Shown here piece after piece: positions 47,431 through 58,995 of a stretch of 64,000 bases of DNA. Source of the stretch: Albula goreensis (Eukaryota; Chordata; Actinopteri; Albuliformes; Albulidae); assembly GCA_022829145.1 (NCBI GenBank), contig CM040751.1, forward strand, positions 4,157,364 to 4,221,363. The letters are read 5' to 3'. The position numbers were made by a program, and so were the translations under genes. The notes beneath the pieces were generated by a model, which saw only the letters and a list, made by a program, of their open reading frames with translations, had not been told where the DNA came from and did no database searches. Position 1 is the first letter of the stretch. Every line of letters starts with the position of its first letter.

Positions 47431-47632
47431 ATTCCATCCATCCATTTGTCCATTATCCATGCTCTCTTCATCCAATCAAGCTTCTTTTGGGGGGTAAGCG
47501 GAATTGGGGAGGATCCTATCCCAGCATTCTTTGGGTGAATGGCTTGGAGGCAAACTAGGAGGTCACCAATCCATCACAGGGCCAGAGAGAAAAACACTTG
47601 CACATACGCACACACAGACACACTCCCCTAAC
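47431..47632 (-). mobile_element. Fish dispersed repeat with CCATCCATCC tail
   Basis: ATTCCATCCATCCATTTGTC, a GGGGGTAAGCGGAATTGGGG segment, CCTATCCCAGCATTCTTTGG and CCAATCCATCACAGGGCC, then a CACACACTC-type end, match in order the complement of a common fish repeat related to the tail seen at 8396 and 22400. The copy is diverged. Confidence 0.6.
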
Positions 47633-47854
47633 CATGTATTGCACAACTGCTGAAAACAGAATTTGAAACAGAAATTCATATATTTTTTTAAAATTGTGTG
47701 TGAATATGAAGTCAATGCTGACAGCGCTATGCAGAGAGGGAGACACTATTTTGACTGCTCCAACGAGACTGCAGGGTCTTTCCTAAAACTAGCATACAGG
47801 CCCCACAGCTTCAATGTAGCCACATTTTGTAATCGTATCTACAGTTTGTAATCT

Positions 47855-48055
47855 TGGGCAAGATACAATATTCTGGGCCTGATTTACTAAAGCTTTTGGT
47901 AAGTGCAAAACTGTTTTGCGAGTACAAAACGACAAAGTGAGTCTTTGTGGTTGAGGTTGTTTAAAAAAAAAAATGGAAAATTGTGACAAACCTGTTCCAA
48001 ACAGAACCCATGCTCATTTCACTGCATTCGGGGATATATTAAAGGTAAAATTTGT
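47855..48055. mobile_element. Probable MITE fragment (CTGATTTACTAAAGC type)
   Basis: GGGCCTGATTTACTAAAGCT then GCAAAACTGTTTTGCG (itself an inverted repeat) resembles the start of fish hAT-like MITEs. The opposite end is not clear. Confidence 0.35.
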
Positions 48056-50570
48056 AACTTTGAGCGAGCTGGCTGATTGAAGCTGTATTTTTAAATGTAT
48101 TCATTATACTAATTAATTCCACTATTCCCCGCAGTAAAGTCCCAGTGTAGTCTCTGCTAGGCCTACTTCATATTCTTGTCACAGCAGCACACTGGAAACA
48201 TTAGTGTCAGAATCCAAATTGTTGCCATTTTCAGCTCACCGGGCTTTTGAGTAATATAACCCCATGGTAGTATCTGTTATAATCATACCTGCCATTACGG
48301 CAGATGGAGAGTTCATGCACCTCACATTAGCTATCAGGACGTATGTTTCGTTTTTTTTAGCTTTTAGCCTGCCTGCAATCTTCCCAACCATCTTCAGAAG
48401 GTAGTACTGAATCATTTCAGAGTGCAATGAAGGATTCATACGGAACACAAGTCGACAGATCGTGAGGATCACAACGGAAATGAGAAGTGTTTGTCGCCAT
48501 GAACGATTCAACCAATCGGTTGTCATGTTCTGTAGAGGTGCGATAATGACTTCTCTGTGTCTGTCTTAAAACATAAATGAAAAATGATATCTCCATGGGG
48601 AAGATGGAAAATAACTCACATCTGGAGAGGTGGAGACACCAACCAAATCTACGCCCTGTGAAATAAATAAATAACAAAACCCTGTTGTTTAGAATGTGAA
48701 AGGGGTGACTGTGTGCTTGGTACGTTGTGCTTTAAACCTTCAGAGTTAGCCAGCATATTAGGGAACAAACTCATTAAAGCGAATAACTACCCTAATGAGA
48801 CGCAGACACCATCTGGATATTTGAATCGCTGTCTCTTGTGTTGCATAAGAGGTAGGTATAGATGTCTTTCTTGCCACGGAGTCTGACAAAAATAAATTGT
48901 TACTGTATCACATAAGGCTGGAGAACACTGTTTTTCCACTTTTATTTTCTGATTTCTTTTACAGTTTTGTGGAAAAAAATAACTGGCATTCATATGTATG
49001 TTTTCGAGAATTATATTAGGAGCAAATTATTCCGAATAAACTTTTTAAAAACCTCAACTGTAAAAAAAAAAAAAATCCTATTTATAAAAGATATGAAGAA
49101 AATCAGTGGTTTAGCTTCTTTGCTGTACTTTAATACAGCCTTAATGCATATAACAGTAGCCTTAATACATGTATAATTCAGCCTTAGCACATTTAAATAC
49201 TTTGTCCTTTAGGCCTGCATCCACTGTCTTGCTTCCAGGAATTAGCGTCAGTGTGGACTGTCTCACCAGCTGCACGCTCACAACAAAACCATGGCTCTTT
49301 TGCCATTTGGAATACAGCACCATGGTGTCTGTATGCCCTGGTATTATCCTATCAGGGGTTGGATTTGTCACTGCATAGCTACTGTTGCCAGATGCTAATT
49401 CTTCAACAGCAGACCAAAGATAAGATACAGTGCCCAGTTCTCAATTACAGATAGTGAGCACAAATATAAAGTCACTTAACTAGCTTACGGTTCGGTCCTG
49501 GCTTCACGCCCAGTGTTGGAATGCGTGGTAAAGTAGTCGTGGTTACTCATCCGCTGTTTCTATAATTCAAAGTTAAAATGTCATGGTAACTAAAGCTTTT
49601 GATAAACGCACCCCAATAGTTATCCATTTTCCAGTACCATAGACGTTTATGATATTTTGACTCTTAAAATTCCAGATGGTGCTCTGGGCCCAGTCATGGT
49701 CCATACCTAAACCACTGACAGTTCGATCTGCTCTAGCTATACATAGCAACAGTAACTAAAGGGGCGATAACTCAGTGAGTGAGTCATATTCAGTGATTAA
49801 TTTGTTCCAGGTTCCAGATTGGGACCCTCACCTATTTTGACTCATCTGACTCTTTCTGCATTCCTTCCTGTCTGACATGTCAGCTGATTCTTCAGCTCGG
49901 GACAATATATTAATTAGCCTCAAGTTTAAGTTTTTTTTCCCCACTATCTGGCTATAAATACATTTTAGGGTTTAGTGAGACTCATTGTCAAACACTTATT
50001 TCATATCTGGCGGCATGAGACAAAATATACTAGCTAACCTAACGCTGGCTGATTAGATACTCTTGTGATTATGATTAGAAATTCTTCAAATAATATTAAA
50101 TTATTAGACAAATTATAAAAGTGTAGGTCTGTAAGGCAGTTTAATGACAAGTCAAGGGAACTTTGATGACTAAGTAACTATTTTTATTTATGTGTATATA
50201 GTCAGAACATTGACAGGATACAGCTAGGGCATTCAGTTTGGGTACTCTCTTATTATCTTGTATCTTGTTGCTCATATTTTCTCAGTGTACAATGTTTTCC
50301 TCGAAAAAATCCTTGCCTATAACAATAGATCTGGTTTAGCTCTACAGCACAACACTCTGGACCATGGTGTCAGATTTAACTGGACTAGATGGAATTCTCT
50401 CTAAAACTGTTTTTCTTTTTCTTTCTTTCTTCTTTTGGCTTGTACCTTGACCAAAGATTCCTCACCTCAAACACAACGGTAAAGGTTTTGTTTGTGAAGC
50501 TTCTATACTTTCCTAACACAGAAAACCTCCACAAACAACTGACCTAGCAATATATATGCCTGACTGAGGG
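48056..50570. other. Spacer, nothing gene-like
   Basis: Opposing ORFs of about 69 codons overlap at 49162-49378 and a 96-codon minus-strand ORF lies at 48236-48526. None is recognised. No repeat family was identified. Confidence 0.4.
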
Positions 50571-50577
50571 TTTTATT

Positions 50578-50870
50578 GAGCGCCCTCTGTCAAGATCCCG
50601 TCAGTCTGCGGTCATCGGGGTGCTGGATCCTCCCCTTCCTAATAAAACAGGTCTGTTTTGGGGACAGGCGGCCTTGCTCCGGGAGACCCCGGCCTGGCCC
50701 ATGCTTCAGCATCAATATCCCAGCCACCCCCACATCCTGCGCGCCTCCTATATGCTCAGGGTTAGGCACCTCTATAAGATGTGGTTGGCGGACGGCGAGA
50801 GAGATAATACCAATCATTCATTAGCACAGACGGCCAAGCAGCCAGCAAACCCTTAACTGAGTACTATTGA
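50578..50870. promoter_or_regulatory. CpG-retaining candidate element with partial CTCF motif
   Basis: GAGCGCCCTCTG (50578-50589) matches the GCGCCCTCTG part of the reverse CTCF consensus but diverges after it (TCAAG where CTGG is expected). Downstream is non-repetitive GC-rich sequence open in three frames (75-82 codons), ending in CCAATCATTCATTAGCAC and ATTGATTGATAA, a PBX/HOX-like core. It reads as a regulatory block, possibly a boundary. Confidence 0.38.
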
Positions 50871-52484
50871 TTGATAAAAAAGGCGGCGATGGCATATTCA
50901 CAACAATTACCAGGTGTTTTAGCACCACGCCCCATTAGCATCATGGTTATTAAAATAAAAATATTGGGGCTAAAAACCACTGCCTAATTTACTTTCCCAT
51001 ATGGTCAAATGGTAATGTTGACATTACTGTAAACGAATTTCGTCCTCATCCATGCTTTGGCTTGTACTGAGTGACACGCTTAATTCATTGATCCAAATCT
51101 AATCCGGGGTTAGACGAGTCTTGAGATTTATTCCCAGATGATGGAAAACCCAAAATGTGACCAATTCCACACGAAAACATGCGCGATCGATAACCTCTTC
51201 AGTTAATTGAATACGACATCTATTCCCGAGTACCACAGGCTGAGTTAAATTATTTGTGGGAAATGAAATTACCAGGAACCCAGACACATCCATGTACCTC
51301 TATTATAAGTGTCAAGACATTCTGCTTTCTGATCCAAAGCTCAGAATGAATACACCCAGTGGCATTTTCTCCCTCAAAAAGTATCTTTTTTGGAACTGAA
51401 GACTCTCTGAATGGCAAGGGAAACAATTTAAAATCTATTTGTGAGGGACAGACTGAGTATTGTTATGGATTAAAAAGAAACATACATAATGTCTTCACCT
51501 TTATGATATTATGAGCCTAGCGGTGGAAGAAGTATTCATCTGAATAAAAAATTAAATTAACTGAAATATTAAAATTGGATATCATTCAAACCCTGGAGTC
51601 CTTAGTACTGGCTTATACTTTCTCTTTTAAAATAATTTCAAAATTATGCAGTTATTATTATCTCATTCCAGAGCTGTAAATTCATATTTGGGACTGACTG
51701 TGACCTTTTCAATAGGTCAAACCAGATGATTAATAAAAGCAGTAGGTGATTTTTACTCAGTGAATAAAAAAGAAGTGTGTATTCTATGAATATTTTCGTT
51801 AAAACTTTCATCTGGATATCCGTGTGTAGTTAAGAGACCAGAATTTACTTTGGAAATATTAAAATAAAATTCACAAATTTGCATGAGTGACTTTTAGAAA
51901 GATTGCCATTGTCCTTCACAAAGTCAGATAATCTGGAAAATAAAATAAACTGTTTTAGTAATGACTAGTGACATCAAGCAAGTTTTGTTACTCGGCTTAT
52001 TATATATATATAATTAATTCTGTGCTCCTCCCCTTGAATTGCTGTCAGTTCCTTGTCCCTCATTCATCCTGGAGAGACTGCAGGAGCAGCAGTGGCCTCA
52101 CTAACAGGCAGGCTCACCTGAGAATGATTGCTAATCAAACCAGGTGCGACCACTTACCTTCAATTAGGCCACTCACTAAGACCCGCATTAAAGGCTGAAT
52201 GAAACTTTTGAGTGTTTGGTGCTGGGCTTTTGTTATGTTTTTCCCCCTGGCTGAGCTTTATTTGGTTGTACTTTATATAGTTTTCCCCAGAAGGGGTGAA
52301 TGAGACTTGTCACTGCACCACTATATATATGTATGTGCTATAAGAGGGATAATGAACCCTGTGCCATATATTATTTTTGTTAAGCCTTACTCCTGATACG
52401 CATTATAGGATGAAAGATATTGTACCGAATCTGCTATTAAGGACACCAAAAAAACCTATGTTTTCACCTCATTTAATTTCCAAA
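50871..52484. other. AT-rich spacer
   Basis: A perfect octamer ATTTGCAT lies at 51877-51884 and a (TA)n run at about 52000-52012. Otherwise nothing was recognised. Confidence 0.4.
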
Positions 52485-52641
52485 AGTAAATAAATCAACA
52501 CAGATAAATGCCAAGTAACGGAATGAATCAAAATTTGGGCTACACTCAAAGCTGCAGCAGATTGTCTGTATCTTAGTTCACGGCCATGCTATTTTTCATC
52601 GAGTATTTGCCACTGATGCTGTGAATTTGCAGCACGCTCCA
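52485..52641 (+). repeat. Duplicated element, copy A
   Basis: Pairs with copy B at 54074-54249. Shared blocks, in the same order and orientation, are AGTAAATAA-TCAACACA, GATAAATGCCAAGTA, CAGCAGATTGTCTGT, GGCCATGCTATTTTTCATC (B has CACGCTA), TATTTGC-ACTGATGCT and GAATTTGC. Copy A lacks about 16 bases present in B between the third and fourth blocks. The copies differ enough to be old, yet the blocks are well kept. Confidence 0.85.
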
Positions 52642-52788
52642 TAGGTTTACATTTGAACTGCAAAGTCAGAGACTTGTTTCAAAAGACATGAAGCTGAGAG
52701 ACGTTGTCCTGAATCGTCCACTCAAGATATCAAAGAAGTTTTACAGAAACAGTTTGTGACTCTCAAGAGCAAAGAACATTTTGTGCAA

Positions 52789-52808
52789 TTTTTTTTTTTT
52801 TTTTTTTT
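52789..52808. repeat. Poly-T tract
   Basis: Twenty T, directly visible. Confidence 0.9.
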
Positions 52809-52904
52809 ATTCAGACAGCTTAGAGACAGTGAACTGTAAGACCAGGAGTCAGTAAAACTGGGGTTTGACTAGCGGGCTGTTGGCTGACAGGTAATACGCG
52901 GGTC

Positions 52905-53250
52905 TATCAAGCAGGGTGGGGGGATGGGCGGGGGTTGGGGGGGCGTGATGGGGTATCAATCACTCGGAGGAGGTATTGATTGGAAGTGGTGTCAGTTACA
53001 GGCACTCGCGAGATAAACTTACCTGTCTGGCGGTGATGGATAAGCCACCCCATGATCCTCCAGCTCAACGCTGATTCAGGGCCTTCTCCCACCGCTCCCC
53101 GCCGCCCGCCTCCTTCTGAGGATGGCGCCGAATGTTTGCTCAATTGAATTATCCCTCACTTCGCTGTGATCAGGGCCTTCAAACCCCCCCCTTCCCACCC
53201 TCCACTTTCACGCACCGCGAGAACGCGCCGTCGACTTCAAGGCCAAAACA
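52905..53250. promoter_or_regulatory. GC-rich candidate element
   Basis: A G-rich run (GGGGGGATGGGCGGGGGTTG) at about 52917 is followed by CpG-bearing sequence. CAGGGCCTTC occurs twice (about 53078 and 53171), bracketing CTCAATTGAATTATCCC. It is non-repetitive apart from this and lies between the two copies of the duplicated element. Confidence 0.33.
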
Positions 53251-54073
53251 AAAGGGTTTGATCATTAATTCACAACTTATTTGTACGCTGCTACAGCTAC
53301 TAAACAGACTGATGTATGGGATGATAGTTTTAATTAATAATGAAGCGACAACCTCATTGTGAAGAGGGAACCTTTGAAATATGCCGTCAGCTGGGGTGAG
53401 ATTCAGTCGCGCCTTTCACATTTCAGACCGATAATTGTGCTTTGTGCTTGTGAGCACGTGCGCGCATGTGCGGGTGTCAGTGTGCATGCTCGTGTGTGAG
53501 TCTCATTGTCTGTGTATGCGCGCGAGTAAGCACTTATGTATATATGTATCTCCTATTAATTATGCCAGTAAGAGTGCCATAGATGTCCAACATTGCCATA
53601 AAATTGCATTAGAGTCCTTTATCAGGCTGTCTCATCCGGAGAAACGTATACTGTTGGAAAATCTGAACTTTAATTTAGATTTTCTTGCTTCTGTAATTAC
53701 TACAAAAATGTTTCAAGCGAATGAATACATGTCTGAGATCCAGGTCAGGAAGTGAAGCACACACGTTAAGCAAACAGCGGGTTCTCTCTATGAAAATTCT
53801 GCTAATTAGGAAAATTCGGTCAACAACAGTCCCAGACTTTAGCTTACAGCTGTGTGTTAATGGCACAGTCAAACGGAACTCTTATTCGCTGTTGATTTTG
53901 CTAATGAGATTGACATTTCTGGAGCAAATACTTGTCAATTTGTCATTTTGTTCTTCTGTGCAAAACACACGATCATGTTGACACACAACGGGCACTTTTC
54001 TTATTAAAAATCGAGTCCCTCTCCAAATACCGTGAGAACGGAAACATCAAAGTGCATGTTGTCGGATATGTGT
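53251..54073. other. Spacer within the duplicated-element region
   Basis: TG/CG-rich simple sequence at about 53440-53530. A 106-codon ORF (53435-53755) starts in it and is not coding-like. Confidence 0.4.
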
Positions 54074-54249
54074 AGTAAATAAGTCAACACAAGGATAAAT
54101 GCCAAGTAGAGGGATAAGGTGAAATTTAGGCTTCTCACAAAGCTTCAGCAGATTGTCTGTGACACGCAAATCCTCTGATCCGGCTTCATGGCCACGCTAT
54201 TTTTCATCCGGTATTTGCTACTGATGCTACGAATTTGCTGTGTATTCCA
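54074..54249 (+). repeat. Duplicated element, copy B
   Basis: Direct-repeat partner of 52485-52641, 1589 bases downstream start to start. B carries an extra GACACGCAAATCCTCT-type segment after CAGCAGATTGTCTGT. Both copies sit in a region dense in POU/homeodomain motifs, which fits a duplicated regulatory element. An old transposon pair is the alternative. Confidence 0.85.
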
Positions 54250-54399
54250 TCAGATTTCGGATGACCCACATTGTCAGCAATTCGGTTTTTATTCATTATT
54301 AAAACGTCATCAAACATTTAGGTATATTTATCAAACCTTCATGGCCCGCAGAGTGGTTGCTGTGCTCTTTAAAATGTCAGCGGCTATTTATCAAATACA

Positions 54400-54600
54400 T
54401 GCAGTCTTATTTGCATCAGTAATGCTGTTGGTCGGCTTTGTAGTCAGGTAGTTTAGCCCTTGATGCATATGTAATTTGCATGCATAATACACGTGAATTA
54501 TGCATATAATTATGCCATTTTGGCTCCTGTGCCCGAATGAAAATATAATTTTGGTTGTCAAATCTAAATATCATTTATCATATAAGCGACTGAATGTCAA
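54400..54600. promoter_or_regulatory. POU-octamer cluster, candidate enhancer
   Basis: Perfect ATTTGCAT octamers at 54409-54416 and 54474-54481 in the same orientation are followed by ATGCATAATACACGTG and ATTATGCATATAATTATGCC, giving four or more ATGCA cores in 120 bases. It is non-repetitive and lies just downstream of copy B. Confidence 0.42.
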
Positions 54601-55225
54601 TTGAAACATGTCTTCAAGAGTTATTCAAAACCAGACATTAAGACTGCGTTAAGTGTCTCTTACTTAATACTACTTAATACCAGCCTGACTATGAAATATA
54701 GCAAAACAGAATTCTCTCAATAGTGCTTGTGCATTGAATGCAGTGACTTTATCCTCCATTACTGGATTAAAAAAAGGATCAATTTCATACAAAAAACTTG
54801 TGTTAGATGAAAGGAACACATTTAAGATGGCTGCTGACTTCTTGGTGGGTCCCTTGAACATTATCTAGAAATCACAAAGATGCAGGAATGACCTCGAAAT
54901 GTTGTTCAGGTGTTCCAGTTTGAAAAGAACTTGAATTTTGGATGGTTATTAAAGTTTAAGTTCCTGCAGTTATCTGAACTGGGGATGTTGTCAGTGAATT
55001 TGTATGGTGCATGGATGTAATATCAGTGACTTTGTTTGGAAAATAATTATGTTCTTACATGTTTTAAGGAGAATTCTCACCATAACATCTTAGTAACCAA
55101 ATGAAAACCCATCAAGTACACCTCCATTATTCTTTAATCATTTACAATACCTAGGCTGTAACTGGTACTTTCAAACAATTTATTTGGCCACCATATTGAA
55201 ATTCATTGCCCTTCAAACCATGTGT
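54601..55225. other. Spacer, nothing recognised
   Basis: AT-rich without notable features. Confidence 0.4.
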
Positions 55226-55230
55226 TCTAA

Positions 55231-55243
55231 TGATTGATTGTCA
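55231..55243 (+). promoter_or_regulatory. Composite HOX-PBX plus MEIS-type site
   Basis: TGATTGATTG is immediately continued by TCA, so a HOX-PBX bipartite site overlaps a TTGTCA MEIS-like core. Such juxtaposition is known for ternary HOX-PBX-MEIS binding. The surroundings are not otherwise distinctive. Confidence 0.25.
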
Positions 55244-58200
55244 TTTGTCCACCATTAGTCATTATGCCCAAAAAAATTCCAACTCTTTGTAGAAAAAGAT
55301 GAAGTGTTTCAACAGTGAATTCCATAAGCCAGGTTTAAATGACAGTGATTCTACAACATTTAAAATGCTTTCTATGAACTGTAGCTTAGGTAAATGACAA
55401 CAATCACAGAAAAAAGTTCAGCAAAAATTAAAGATGAAACAGACAGAACATAAAGACAGGTCAACATATAAGAAACACAAATGAACATAATATTGAACAA
55501 ACTCGTCCACAGTCAAATGTCAGAATGGCACAGATGTAAGTTATCGTGAATTTGTTTCACTTGTCATGTGTAGAAGCACGATTAGGACCATGCAGTGGCC
55601 TTTACTTATACCCATGTATTGACCTTTCATTGAAATATGTCAGCGGTATTGTCAGAGCTGTGTAAATAAAGAGACTGATCCCCTACCTGAGGAAGACCCA
55701 AGAGACCGAACCGAAGCAGCAAGCGGGAGGGGGAGGAGGGAAGGAAACAGTTAGTTTCACATATCATGGGAAATACAGGAAAAAGGCAATGTTCAGCAAA
55801 CAGTGATTACACATAATTGACTCAAAACATAATTTTGGTTTGTTCAATAAACATGCGGGTATTGGTTCATCAGAACTGCAAAATGTGTTCGATATGTTTT
55901 AGTGATGTAATCATTTGAATCGTATGGTCGGTTGGCATTTATTTTCCCCTAATGCCCTACAGTTGGAATCAGGATTAGTTGATCTTGTACCAGTAATTAG
56001 AGGCAACTGTCTCCAGCCGATGCCTCTACTGTTGCATGTCCTGAAATGTATTCACATAAAAACACACTTAGCACTATTCAGCCGGACACAAATATATAAT
56101 TAAAACAAATGCTTTCAAATGCTTTCATTAGCTCATGCCTTTCCTAGTTGATTACTACAGATGATAATTAAAACTTGGTTTAAAAAATAATTCCGCTGGA
56201 AGTCCTTGATGATTATAGCAATTGCCACTGTCAACAATTATCCTGGCTTAATTGGCAAAACTTATTTTCCAATGTCATGTAACTCAGATCTGGACATTTT
56301 TTCATGAATTTTGTTCATAAGCAAACCTCCACTGAGTTCTAAATTTGCAAGGTTGCAAGCATGGAAGTTTGTAATAAAAATGTTCTCTTCACGTGTATTC
56401 TTTCGACAACAAAAACATGCAGTATGTAAAACAATTTGTGATAGACAGCCTGGAGCAAATTTCTCTGGTTTATGTATATTTGCCAAAATTCCAGAAGTAA
56501 GGAAAATGGTAAACAAAAGAACAGTAAGCACTACATGTGTAGTTGCATGTATGTATGTATATATACATGTTAAGTGCATGCTTATTTGTACTGGGAACAT
56601 ATTTGTAATTTGAATAGCTATTGAAAACTCTTAACAGCAGCGAGTGAAATATTTAATTTTGTTATAATGACTAATATAATAAGGTTAGCCAATATAAGTA
56701 CACTATATTTGGAAGTTGAGAACCATCAGTAAAAATAATGAAAAAAGTGGCTTTACTAAAGGAATTTAGTAACTTTACAGTAACATTATTTTATTATACT
56801 TCATATCTCACAGAGGAAATATCCATATAATGCTATGTCCAGAATTAATTGCTGGACGAGGATATTTCCCCATTCTCAGTTATTCTAAATACATAAGGGG
56901 CACTGCATTTATGTTGCCATAGGAATGACATGCAACATACTGGTACATAAGCTTTTGGAATGACCTTCCAAGTTAAAATTCAATGCAGTAATCGTTAATG
57001 TATCTATGAAATACATGGTGAAAAATCAGTCATGGACAATTTTTATAATAGGGGTTTACCTGAAGTCTGCATATTTTCCCAAAAAGTAATCTCCCATGAG
57101 GATGAATAAGTTGGCATATCGTACACAGTAAATGAAGGAAGCATTAGCTTGCTCACACCAAACTCTTGACAGACTTAAAAATAGGTAATAGTCTGATACT
57201 ATGTCCTGTTAAATGAAGTGTTGACCCCATCTGTGGTGGAAAATTCAGAGGGGGAAAACTACACGTTGCCCTGAGACAGGCCCCCCTTCACTGCATCCAG
57301 CCTCCAGGGACCGTCACAGCTGCAAGATTGGTAAACTTTCCCTTTATAACGTCGTTGTAAGAAAATACATTCCGCCGTAAACGGTGTGTAATCGACCTTT
57401 GCAAAATGATCGACATGGCGTGTTACCATTCATTGCTTGGCAACCGTCGGTAAGCCACCACTCTCTCTGTGAAGCGCCAACAGCAGAACCAGCAGCTCTG
57501 ACTAAATCCCAGCTAAAGTTACACAGTGTTACTTTACTGCCCTGAGAAGTCATGAACAGAAGTGATAAAAGAGAAAATGGAAAGGTGGAAAGGTGTGTCT
57601 GGAGCACCTGAAATGGTAGCAATATTATTTCACTCCCTTTTCCAGGCCAACATCCAATCTTATGAAGTACCAGCAGTGGGTGAGATTTTGTGAGGGGCCA
57701 CATTCTGAGAACAGCACAACCAATATAATAAGATACTCGTGTTCCTTCAAAGGTAAACTTCTACACCTCAATAATCCTGTGATATGGCATTTAGCTGGCT
57801 AAACATTTAGCATAATTATTAGGAAACCTTGCTAACAGCTTGCTATATTAGACCACTGTGTATGTTTCAGCATTGCATTTGTATTTTGAGGGTCTTGCCT
57901 CAGTTTAGCCTGAGCCGTCATTATAATCATTTCATCATAATAATCATTATAATACCACTTGCTAGCTACAGCACATAACTAAGTTAACACTGGATTTTTC
58001 ATTAACCTTACTCATCTTGGACAACTTTTTTATACTTAATGTTTTGTTTATCAAACAGCAAGCTTCACCAAAATCCTCTGGATGAGTATAGAACGTCAGC
58101 AACATCTTGCAGATCATGTCTGAAGAGACTTTTTTCTAGATTTTTGTATATCCACATGTTACATAGCCCAGAATTGCTCTGGAAAATTGCAGTGTATTGA

Positions 58201-58435
58201 TTTTAACACACCTGTGTTGAACTGTCTATGTTACAAGTGCTGAAGAACTGGTAATACAAACATAATAATAACTTGCTGGTGTGCATTGTGGGAGAGATTT
58301 TAGATAAAAGCTTGACTGACAGTAACAGAAGCTCAGGGGAGGCAAGGCCTGAGAAAAGGAAGGAATATAGTGCCATGCCATGTAGGACTTAATTGTTACT
58401 GTGACTACAATCTTTACTCACTCGTGAGTCTGTAA
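55244..58435. other. Spacer, nothing gene-like
   Basis: AT-rich. GTATGTATGTATATATACATG lies at about 56548-56570. ORFs of 100-119 codons (56262-56613 on both strands, 57344-57703 minus) are unrecognised. Confidence 0.4.
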
Positions 58436-58439
58436 TTGT

Positions 58440-58995
58440 CATATCACTATTTGATTTGGGGGATGGGACTGAATATTAATGCTCACGCATGGGCCCGCTA
58501 TGACCTGCTCATGTCGGCGGACCCCCCATAATGAAAAGAAGGCACACAAGGCTAAAATATGCATATTAATGAGCCATACCTCTCATAGTGATTAACATTA
58601 TAAATGATGGGCGGTTTGAATTTCTGAAGGCTCTTGTAATTATATAAGCAAGTGATGTGGTCGGGCAGCTTTGCTACTGTTAAAGCACACCTTTTTCAAA
58701 AGAGTTTTAATGCGTATATAAGTCTTGCATACCAAATGTTCCACTATAAAATGGCTGCCACGCGGTTCCAAGGTGGGTCTAAGTTTAATGTCAGTAGTAG
58801 ACGGGGTGGCTGCTAAAGCTAATGAGAACATCGGGGCAATCGCTCAAACCCACACGACTGCAGTCATGTCCAAAAGAACCCCCGAAGATGAGACCCGAAT
58901 CATTAAAATTAAAAATGCAATAAAACGTTGCATGCTCCGGCTTGCACTTTCTCAAGGTTCAGAAATCATATCCCTCAATTTGCAATGAGCGCCAT
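58440..58995. promoter_or_regulatory. Candidate regulatory element
   Basis: GAATATTAATGCTCACGC, AAATATGCATATTAATGAGC (with palindrome ATATGCATAT at 58557-58566) and AGTGATTAACATTATAAATG form a homeodomain-dense left part. The right part has AAAATGGCTGCCACGCGG (YY1-like, 58748-58765) and retained CpGs. An 87-codon plus-strand ORF (58725-58988) is unrecognised. Confidence 0.38.
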
